In this document: piece by piece, positions 26,639 through 32,180 of the stretch
Numbering within the stretch: position 1 is the first letter of the stretch
Layout: every line of letters starts with the position of its first letter
From: Planctomycetaceae bacterium
Lineage (GTDB): Bacteria; Planctomycetota; Planctomycetia; Pirellulales; UBA1268
Assembly (NCBI GenBank): GCA_021300535.1
Contig: JAJTED010000032.1
Span: 1 to 32,180, forward strand
Direction: 5' to 3'
DNA length: 32,180 bases
Translations under genes and position numbers: made by a program
The notes under the pieces: model-generated
Database searches by the model: none
Seen by the model: the letters and a program-made list of their open reading frames with translations, nothing else
Told to the model about the DNA's origin: nothing

Positions 26639-26801
26639 CACAAGAAGCCCCCGGCGGGAGCCGGGGGACTCCGGGTCGCATCTCGTCCCGTGTGCCATGC
26701 GATGTGGGTTTGAACCGGGAAAGTGCGTGCCGTCGTCTGGTATGGATGGCGGGGTGGTTTTCATGCCCGGAGTCCCCGGGTTTCCACCCGGGGCTTCTTG
26801 G
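26639..26801 (+). repeat. Family A REPIN-like element, copy A8
   Basis: Full-length copy (163 bp) in plus orientation. With about 50 bp of left flank it is an inverted near-copy of the A4 locus at 13011-13225, while the other five full copies do not share this flank. 26802-26887 holds nothing I can name. Confidence 0.85.
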
Positions 26802-26927
26802 ACGGGCGACGAGACCGATTCCCAATTCAAAGGATCTGCAAAACGACGTTCGCAAGCGGATTCCTGCAGCGGCGACGCGCTGCCTCGGCACGCAGCGGCC
26901 GCAGGCCGCGCCGCGTGGAGAGTTTAC

Positions 26928-27003
26928 GCAACGCCTTGGCCTCGTGCCTCGCGTTGCTTTGCCGGCCTCCGCCGGCTTTTGATGGCCCGCCCTCCAGGCG
27001 GGC
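26928..27003 (+). repeat. Family C three-hairpin element, copy C2
   Basis: Hairpin 1 (26928-26957) GCAACGC/GCGTTGC with a CTCGTGCC inner part; hairpin 2 (26961-26976) GCCGGC/GCCGGC; hairpin 3 (26985-27003) GCCCGCC/GGCGGGC. It is preceded by a GC-rich hairpin at 26889-26917. It is opposite in orientation to the C1 copies but otherwise matches them closely. Confidence 0.75.
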
Positions 27004-27023
27004 AACCAACGCGCTGCCTCGGC

Positions 27024-27099
27024 ACGCAGCGGCCGGGACGAACCTTGGCTTCGTCCGCGGCTGCGTAAGCCTGCCGGGGCCATGGATGGCCCGGCAGGC
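27024..27099 (-). repeat. Family B two-hairpin element, copy B5
   Basis: On the minus strand hairpin 1 (27099-27069) pairs GCCTGCCGGG with CCCGGCAGGC around CCATCCATGG. Hairpin 2 (27066-27024) pairs ACGCAGC/GCTGCGT and GGACGAA/TTCGTCC around the loop GCCAAGG, identical to B1. It starts five nt after the stop of the lipoprotein gene, in its sense. Confidence 0.82.
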
Positions 27100-27104
27100 G
27101 CGAA

Positions 27105-27323
27105 TCACAGTATGCCGCCGTGCGTCCGCCAGGGCGTCATGTGCGATGGCTGGTCGAGGAACCAGATTCGCTCCCACTCGTCGGTGATCGCGCGGAGATC
27201 CTCGGACGTGTAGATGAGCTGCTGGGCCCGGCGGACGGGATCACCGGAGTACATCGGGATCAGACAGCCGGTGCTCGTCGCCAGCATGGCGGCCGCGCAC
27301 ACCATCAAGATCGCCTTCCTCAT
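27105..27323 (-). CDS. Small putative lipoprotein
   Basis: 72 residues with an N-terminal signal (MRKAILMVCAAAMLATSTGC) in which the Cys at residue 20 follows a plausible lipobox (S-T-G-C), so the mature protein would be a short membrane-anchored peptide. The mature part has 'YSGDPVRRAQQLIYTSEDLRAITDEWERIWFLDQPSHMTPWRTHGGIL', split here only by the signal. Short Cys-anchored proteins of this style are common in planctomycetes; the function is unknown. GGAGG lies about five bases upstream of the ATG. Confidence 0.75.
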   Translation of the reverse strand: MRKAILMVCAAAMLATSTGCLIPMYSGDPVRRAQQLIYTSEDLRAITDEWERIWFLDQPSHMTPWRTHGGIL

Positions 27324-27444
27324 CGCATGGTCCTCCTGACCGTGCCGGTGCTCCCCGGGCCTTCCTGGCCGAGCGGGAGCAGGGATGTAACGGGTCGCGG
27401 GCGTGCGGAGAAGCCCGCTTGGCCAACCGCCCAGGCTGCCCGGC

Positions 27445-27831
27445 CTACCGGGGCGGCGGCAATTGACTGGCGGCGTCTTCCGGTCCCCGCGGCGTGGGGG
27501 GCTGTGGCCTGCGGGGCCGCTGCTCGAGCGACCGCACGCGGGCCTCCATTTCCTTGCCGGGCTTGAACGTGACGATCGTCTTGGCGAGCACCGGCACGGC
27601 CTGGCCGGTACGCGGGTTGCGGGCCATCCGGGCCTCCCGCCGCTTGATCTGAAAAATGCCGAAGTTCCGCAGTTCCACCCGGCCCTCCTCGACCAGGGCG
27701 TCGATCAGGGCGTCGAACGTCTGCTGGACGAGCTGCCGGGTGCGAAGCTGGGGAAGATCGATCCGCTCCGCGATCGTCTTGACCAAGTCCTTCTTGGTCT
27801 TGGACTTTGGTTTGTCGTTGGGCTGCGACAC
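27445..27831 (-). CDS. HU/IHF-family DNA-binding protein with Pro/Arg tail
   Basis: 128 residues if started at GTG 27831, with GGAG about ten bases upstream. An ATG at 27924 would add 31 unconserved residues and would lie inside the predicted promoter, so I prefer the GTG. The HU core (about residues 8-100) has 'KKDLVKTIAERIDLPQLRTRQLVQQTFDALIDAL', 'GRVELRNFGIFQIKRREARMARNPRTGQ' and 'TIVTFKPGKEME'. It bends DNA and compacts the nucleoid. A Pro/Arg-rich tail (QRPRRPQPPTPRGP) follows the core. It diverges from pyrD. Confidence 0.9.
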   Translation of the reverse strand: MSQPNDKPKSKTKKDLVKTIAERIDLPQLRTRQLVQQTFDALIDALVEEGRVELRNFGIFQIKRREARMARNPRTGQAVPVLAKTIVTFKPGKEMEARVRSLEQRPRRPQPPTPRGPEDAASQLPPPR

Positions 27832-27908
27832 GATCGCCGGGCTCCGGCCGCCACCGCCACGAATGATCCAGGATGGAGCAATGCATGGCAGGTGCTGAAT
27901 TCGTCCGA

Positions 27909-27937
27909 AGCCTAGGGTTGACAACCACTACTGTCAA
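27909..27937 (-). promoter_or_regulatory. Putative HU promoter with TTGACA inverted repeat
   Basis: TTGACA (27918-27923) and TGTCAA (27932-27937) form an inverted repeat with an 8-bp spacer. Read on the minus strand, TTGACA (27937-27932), 17 bases, then TAGGCT (27914-27909) resembles a -35/-10 pair. The position would place transcription start downstream of the upstream ATG, supporting the GTG start. Confidence 0.4.
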
Positions 27938-28042
27938 ATTTCAGGGCCCTGCGCCGGGGGCGCAAGAACACCGGCCCCTGTGGTATCGGCGGCACATTCG
28001 CCAAACTTGATACAACCGGTCGCTTTTCGGAGTTCCGTGCCC

Positions 28043-29053
28043 ATGCCCCAGTCCGACAGGACACCCCCTCTCGTCCAAGGCCCGCAGCCTGAAGTGGCGC
28101 TGGCGGTTTCGCTGGGCCGGCTCACGCTGCCCAATCCGATCCTCGTGGCCTCCGGGACCTTCGGTTACGGCCGGGAAATGACCGGATTCGTGGACCTCGC
28201 CCGCCTCGGCGGGATCGTGCCCAAGACGATCACGCCGCAGCCGCGGCAGGGCAACCCGCCCTGGCGGACCGTGGAGACGGCCGCCGGCCTGCTCAACTCG
28301 ATCGGCCTCGACAACGACGGTGTCGACGCCTTTCTCGCCAAGCAACTCCCCTGGCTCGTGGGCTGCGGCGCGCCGGTGATCGTGAGCATCGCCGGGGCCG
28401 ACGCGGCGGAGTTCGTCGCCCTGGCCGAGCGGCTCGACGCGGTGCCCGGCATCGCGGCCCTGGAGTTGAACATCTCCTGTCCAAACGTCAGCCACGGCGT
28501 CGATCTCGGCTCGGATCCGGCCGCGTGTCGCGGCGTCGTGGCGGGCGTGCGCGGGGCGACGGCGCTGCCGGTGATCGCAAAGCTGACGCCGAACGTGACC
28601 GACATCGTGGCCATCGCCCGGGCGGCCCGCGACGGCGGCGCCGACGCGGTCACGCTCATCAACACCTGCCAGGGCATGGCGGTCGATTGGCGGCGGCGGC
28701 GGCCGATGCTGGGCAACGTGATCGGCGGCCTGAGCGGGCCGGCGATCAAGCCGATCGCCCTGCGGTGCGTCCACCAGGTGCGTCGCGCCGTCGGGATCCC
28801 GATCATCGGCGTGGGCGGCATCATGACGATCGACGACTGCATGGAGTTTCTGGTCACCGGCGCCTCCGCCGTGCAGGTGGGCACCGCCAACTTCGCGGAG
28901 CCGGTCGTCTCCACGCGGCTCCTCGACGCGTTGCCGGCCGCGGTTCGCGAACTCGGCGCGACGCGTCTGGCCGACGTCGTGGGCACGCTCGCGGTGCCTG
29001 ACCGGTCCTCCTGTCCGCCCCCGGCCGTCGCCCCCGCAGGAAGCCACGCATGA
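28043..29053 (+). CDS. pyrD: Dihydroorotate dehydrogenase, class 1B-like
   Basis: 336 residues from the ATG at 28043 (GGAG ten bases upstream); an ATG at 27980 is less likely. It oxidises dihydroorotate to orotate in pyrimidine synthesis. The FMN-binding barrel shows '[14 protein letters not shown]', '[13 protein letters not shown]', '[12 protein letters not shown]' with the candidate active-site Cys146, and '[30 protein letters not shown]'. Class 1B enzymes use a PyrK partner, not seen here. The last 20 residues are Pro-rich. Its TGA overlaps the trpS ATG. Confidence 0.93.
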   Translation: MPQSDRTPPLVQGPQPEVALAVSLGRLTLPNPILVASGTFGYGREMTGFVDLARLGGIVPKTITPQPRQGNPPWRTVETAAGLLNSIGLDNDGVDAFLAKQLPWLVGCGAPVIVSIAGADAAEFVALAERLDAVPGIAALELNISCPNVSHGVDLGSDPAACRGVVAGVRGATALPVIAKLTPNVTDIVAIARAARDGGADAVTLINTCQGMAVDWRRRRPMLGNVIGGLSGPAIKPIALRCVHQVRRAVGIPIIGVGGIMTIDDCMEFLVTGASAVQVGTANFAEPVVSTRLLDALPAAVRELGATRLADVVGTLAVPDRSSCPPPAVAPAGSHA

Positions 29054-30108
29054 CGACGCCTCTGCAGCCAGCCGCCCCGCCCCGGACCAGCCGGGCCCTG
29101 TCCGGCATCCAGCCCACCGGCCGGTTTCACTGGGGCAACTACTTCGGGGCCATCCGCCAATACATCGACCTCCAGCCCGGGGGGGGCCATCAGGCGGCCG
29201 ACGAGGCCTATTACTTCATCGCCGACCTGCACGCGCTGACCACCGTTCGCGACCCGGCCCGGCTGCGGGCGCTGGTGCATGCGGCCGCGGTCGACCTCGT
29301 GGCCCTGGGGCTCGATCCCGAGCGGGCGGTGCTGTTCGTGCAGTCCGATGTGCCCGAGGTGACGGAACTCACCTGGCTGCTCATGACCGTCTGCCCGATG
29401 GGCCTGCTCGAGCGGTGCCACGCTTACAAGGACAAGAAGACCCGGGGGCTGCCGGCCGACGCGGGGCTGTTCACGTATCCCGTGCTCATGGCCGCCGACA
29501 TCCTTGCCTACGACGCCACCGTCGTGCCGGTGGGCGAGGATCAGGTGCAGCACATCGAGGTCTGCCGCGACCTCGCCGGCACCTTCAACCACCTCTATGG
29601 CGAGGTGTTTACCTTGCCCAGGCCGCGGCTCGTGGAGGGGGGGGCGAAGGTGCCCGGCACGGACGGCCAGAAGATGAGCAAGAGCTACGAGAACACGATC
29701 GAGGTCTTCGAGGATCTTGCCGCGCAGAAGAAGAAGATCATGCGGATCACGACCGACTCGCGGCCCATGGAGGAGCCGAAGGCGCCGGACGACGACCATC
29801 TCTACCAGCTCTACGCCCTGCTTGCCCCCGAGGCCGACCGGCTGCGGATGGCCGAACTCTATCGCCGCGGCGGCTTCGGCTACGGCGAGGTGAAGAAGGC
29901 GCTCGTCGAGGCGGCCGCGGCGTTTTTTGCGGACGCCCGGGCGCGGCGGGCGGAACTGGAGAGCGACCCGGCGCGGATCGAGGCGATCCTCGCGGCCGGG
30001 GCGGCGAAGGCCCGTGCGAAAGCCCGGGCGGTGCTCGACCGGGCCCGGCGGGCCTGCGGGCTGGATCGCTCGGCGCCGGCGGTGGCGAGCGGGAAGGGAA
30101 AGCCATGA
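29050..30108 (+). CDS. trpS: Tryptophanyl-tRNA synthetase
   Basis: 352 residues, a normal length. Class I signatures are present: HWGN at 27-30 (HIGH-like) and KMSKS at 208-212. '[17 protein letters not shown]' (160-176) and '[14 protein letters not shown]' are typical of bacterial TrpRS. It charges tRNA-Trp. The ATG overlaps the pyrD stop (29050-29053) and the TGA overlaps the acpS ATG (30105-30108), so pyrD, trpS and acpS are translated as a coupled unit. Confidence 0.95.
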   Translation: MTTPLQPAAPPRTSRALSGIQPTGRFHWGNYFGAIRQYIDLQPGGGHQAADEAYYFIADLHALTTVRDPARLRALVHAAAVDLVALGLDPERAVLFVQSDVPEVTELTWLLMTVCPMGLLERCHAYKDKKTRGLPADAGLFTYPVLMAADILAYDATVVPVGEDQVQHIEVCRDLAGTFNHLYGEVFTLPRPRLVEGGAKVPGTDGQKMSKSYENTIEVFEDLAAQKKKIMRITTDSRPMEEPKAPDDDHLYQLYALLAPEADRLRMAELYRRGGFGYGEVKKALVEAAAAFFADARARRAELESDPARIEAILAAGAAKARAKARAVLDRARRACGLDRSAPAVASGKGKP

Positions 30109-30413
30109 AGGTTCTCGGCGTCGGCACCGACATCACGGAGTGCCTGCGGATCGCGCAGATGATCGAGCGGCACGGCGAGCTGTTCGTGGGTCGCGTCTAC
30201 ACGCCGCTCGAGATCGAGTACTGCCGCAGCCGGCGGATGGCCACGCAGCACTTCGCCGGCCGCTGGGCGGCGAAGGAGGCGGTGCTCAAGGCGCTGGGCA
30301 CGGGCTGGTGCATCCTCGTGAGCATCTCCCACTGCCGCTCCCACGCCACGGCCTACGCCGTGGCCCTCGACGAGGTGCCGAGCACGTTCATGGCCGACCC
30401 GCCCTGGCTGTGA
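30105..30413 (+). CDS. acpS: Holo-[acyl-carrier-protein] synthase, apparently internally deleted
   Basis: 102 residues, while AcpS is usually about 120-130. The N-terminal half is normal: '[20 protein letters not shown]' with Asp9, and '[16 protein letters not shown]' with Glu58, the Mg2+/CoA residues. Directly after GTGW (68) comes '[19 protein letters not shown]', the C-terminal strand. The roughly 30-35 residues normally between them are absent, with no frameshift. The enzyme would add 4'-phosphopantetheine to ACP; with this gap its activity is doubtful. A strong hairpin follows the stop. Confidence 0.85.
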   Translation: MKVLGVGTDITECLRIAQMIERHGELFVGRVYTPLEIEYCRSRRMATQHFAGRWAAKEAVLKALGTGWCILVSISHCRSHATAYAVALDEVPSTFMADPPWL

Positions 30414-30419
30414 TCGGAA

Positions 30420-30468
30420 AATTGGGGACGGGAGCCGATTTCCCGGGAATCAGCTCCCGTCCCCAATT
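30420..30468. terminator. Strong inverted repeat after acpS
   Basis: AATTGGGGACGGGAGC (30420-30435) is exactly complementary to 30453-30468, with a TTCCCGGGAA palindrome in the loop. The 16-bp perfect stem lies seven nt after the acpS stop and 36 nt before the next gene, so it may stop transcription or be a small palindromic repeat. There is no following T run. Confidence 0.6.
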
Positions 30469-30503
30469 CGTTTGACCACGCACTGCCCCCCGGACTCGCC
30501 CGC

Positions 30504-31286
30504 ATGGACGGCGCTCGCGACCTGCAGCCCCTCGAACCGCTGGCGGCTGGACTGGCCGGCCTCCTCGATCAGATCGAGGCCGTGCAGTGCTGGATCAAGG
30601 ATCGGCAGGGCTGCTATGCCTGGGTGAACCGCGGCTTCCTGCTGAACTACGCCCTGGAGCGGGCGGAGCAGGTCGTCGGACGCAGCGATTACGACCTCTC
30701 GCCGCATCACCTCGCCGATCAGTACCGGCTCGACGACGAGCGGGCGCTGGCAGGCAAGACGGTCGACGGCCGGATCGAGCTCGTGGGCCGCTTCGACCGC
30801 ACCGCCGTCTGGTCGCTGACTACGAAGAAGCCGCTGCGTGACGCCCGCGGCAGGATCGTCGGCACGCTGGGGATGACGCGGGTGGTCGATGCCGACGCCG
30901 TCCACGCGGGCGACGCCGACGCGGCCCTCGGCCTGGTGCTTGTCCACATGCGGAAGAACTTCTCCGCGCCGCTTGCGAACACCGAACTGGCGCGGATCGC
31001 TGGCCGCTCCGTGCGGGCCTGCGAACGGATGTTTCGCCGGCACATGCAGGCGACGCCGCAGCAGTTCCTGCGGCGGCTGCGTCTGCGGCTGGCCTGCCGC
31101 GAGCTGACCACCACCCGCCGCCCACTCGCCGCCATCAGCGCGGCCCACGGCTTCTGCGACCAGAGCCACTTCGTCCGCGAGTTCCGCCGTGAGTACGGCC
31201 TGTCGCCGGGCGAGTACCGCAAGCGGCAGGGCGGCGGGGCAGCCTCCGAGTTGCCGCCGAAACGCGGGGAGCCTCCGAAGCGCTGA
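30504..31286 (+). CDS. PAS-domain AraC-family transcriptional regulator
   Basis: 260 residues. Residues 20-128 form a PAS fold ('CWIKDRQGCYAWVNRGFLLNYAL', 'GRSDYDLSPHHLADQYRLDDERAL', 'PLRDARGRIVGTLGMTRVV'). The C-terminal AraC pair of helix-turn-helix motifs spans about 142-245: 'NTELARIAGRSVRACERMFRRHM' and 'ISAAHGFCDQSHFVREFRREYGLSPGEYRK'. It should bind DNA in response to a ligand or signal at the PAS domain. The 30-residue tail is polar. It converges with the dioxygenase gene (32-bp gap), which may be a target, though that is only a neighbour argument. Confidence 0.92.
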   Translation: MDGARDLQPLEPLAAGLAGLLDQIEAVQCWIKDRQGCYAWVNRGFLLNYALERAEQVVGRSDYDLSPHHLADQYRLDDERALAGKTVDGRIELVGRFDRTAVWSLTTKKPLRDARGRIVGTLGMTRVVDADAVHAGDADAALGLVLVHMRKNFSAPLANTELARIAGRSVRACERMFRRHMQATPQQFLRRLRLRLACRELTTTRRPLAAISAAHGFCDQSHFVREFRREYGLSPGEYRKRQGGGAASELPPKRGEPPKR

Positions 31287-31318
31287 CGGCCTGCCGGGCG
31301 AGACCGCTCCCACCATCG

Positions 31319-32053
31319 CTAGGCCGCCGGCCCCGGCCAGCCCGGCTGCCAGGTGTCTTCCATCCGCGGGTAGCGTTGCCGCAGGGCGATGTATTCCTCG
31401 ACCATACCCCTGATCCGAGGCTGCAGGCGGGCCTGGTAGGCAGGGTCGGAAATCGGCGCCAGCGGCAGCAGGTAGAAATGCCAGGTCGGCTTCCGCGCGG
31501 CGCTGTGGTACCCCATGTGCAGCGTCCGCCGCGGGGTCTCCATGCCGGCGTTGTAGCCACGATGGATGAGGTTGTTGTTGTAGAGCAGCGCGTGGCCGGC
31601 GGGAATCTTCACGGGGATCCCGCCCGGCATCGCCGCGTCGACGGGAGCGTAGTGCTTCGATCCGGCGAATGCCGCATCCTCCGCCGGGGTGTTGGGCCGC
31701 CGGTGGCTGCCGGGCACTACCCACAGGCTCTGCTCCTCGTAGAGCGGCAGGTTGATCTGCACGCTGTTGTGCGGCCAGGCCGGTGAAAACAGCTCGTCGC
31801 GGATCTCGTCCGGCGGAATCTGGATCACGTCGCGGTGCCAGCCGAGGTTGTAGGTGACGCCGGGGTTCGTCGCGAAGATCGACGCGTTGTTGATGATCGG
31901 GTGCGGCCCGAGCAGCTCTTCCACGATCTCGAGCACGGCCGGGATGTGGTAAGCGTGCAGGATCGACGTGGCCCGGGGGGTGCCGAGCATGTGGATGTAG
32001 TACTGCTTCGCGCGGGTTCCGAACGAGTCCAGCGGGTCGCCGAGGTGCTGCAT
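31319..32053 (-). CDS. Phytanoyl-CoA dioxygenase-like protein, probably N-terminally short
   Basis: 244 residues. The 2-oxoglutarate/Fe(II) site is present: H73-x-D75 in GWHRDV, the distal His164 in LIHRGYN, and Arg176 in RRTLHMGYH. PhyH proteins usually have about 30-60 further N-terminal residues, but the upstream sequence (32054-32180) is Pro/Arg-rich in that frame, lacks a start codon and shows no Shine-Dalgarno. The gene may be truncated or its true start lies outside. It probably hydroxylates a small-molecule substrate; which one is unknown. Confidence 0.82.
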   Translation of the reverse strand: MQHLGDPLDSFGTRAKQYYIHMLGTPRATSILHAYHIPAVLEIVEELLGPHPIINNASIFATNPGVTYNLGWHRDVIQIPPDEIRDELFSPAWPHNSVQINLPLYEEQSLWVVPGSHRRPNTPAEDAAFAGSKHYAPVDAAMPGGIPVKIPAGHALLYNNNLIHRGYNAGMETPRRTLHMGYHSAARKPTWHFYLLPLAPISDPAYQARLQPRIRGMVEEYIALRQRYPRMEDTWQPGWPGPAA

Positions 32054-32180
32054 CGACGAGCAGGCGACTGTTGACGGCGGTTGAAAACGGCGGCGCGGGG
32101 CGGTCGAAAATGGTGGCGCTGGGTGGTGTTGACCTCTCCTGATTCCGTGGGGGTGTCGCGGGTTGTTCGGTCGCCTCGTC
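32054..32180. other. Right window edge, no feature recognised
   Basis: GC-rich sequence with GGTTGTTCGG and GGTGTTGACC stretches. The minus-strand frame of the dioxygenase stays open to the edge but has no family-like residues. Nothing is called here. Confidence 0.5.

Noticed and set aside
26023-27187. Open frames across 26023-27187
   Set aside because: They follow the repeats and carry the same 'AGGLRRKPGD'-type text as repeat translations; no domain is recognisable.

Overview
The window looks like a chromosomal segment of a high-GC member of the Planctomycetota. I infer this from gene content, not from a search: paired zinc-ribbon proteins at the left edge, a Cys-initiated mini-lipoprotein, an ECF sigma factor overlapping a Ser/Thr kinase gene, PEGA/secretin-N-like repeats, and many short palindromic repeats filling the gaps. 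Most genes are ordinary housekeeping or conserved hypothetical genes.

Layout: 1-3440 holds divergent zinc-ribbon genes, an ACT-domain protein, a hotdog thioesterase, a double-FHA protein and a small conserved protein. 4084-6718 is a minus-strand unit in which tRNA-Val lies 15 nt ahead of an amidohydrolase gene, followed by a second amidohydrolase that has lost its metal ligands. 7199-8053 is a membrane protein. 8137-10814 (minus) is dcd, a small membrane protein and aspS. nth then diverges from a DUF309 gene, which is followed by a Lon-N-domain gene. 13289-16980 is a signalling block: ECF sigma factor plus kinase on the minus strand, with a PEGA/secretin-N-like exported protein diverging from them. 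17798-19696 is folE, a membrane protein and a zinc-ribbon membrane protein. 19718-22622 is a disrupted FAD/Fe-S oxidoreductase. 22565-25986 is a molybdopterin cluster (moaD, moaE, moaA), a cysteine-desulfurase-like gene and a YkgJ-like gene. 27105-27831 carries a mini-lipoprotein and an HU-like protein. 28043-30413 is pyrD-trpS-acpS, each overlapping the next by ATGA. The right end has a PAS-AraC regulator and a PhyH-type dioxygenase.

Every gap longer than 300 bp (3441-4083, 6719-7198, 12816-13288, 16981-17797, 25987-27104) is largely filled with dispersed repeats. I separate three families. Family A is a REPIN-like element of about 163 bp bounded by two inverted hairpins. Family B is a two-hairpin element with a constant CCATCCATGG core and a constant GCCAAGG loop on stems that differ but stay paired. 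Family C is a three-hairpin element with similar covariation. B and C copies repeatedly sit a few nucleotides after stop codons, in the sense of the gene. These covarying gene-end elements are the best candidates here for something undescribed.

Three conserved reading frames (the FAD/Fe-S oxidoreductase twice, acpS once) appear to lack short internal segments. That is either real decay or an assembly artefact.
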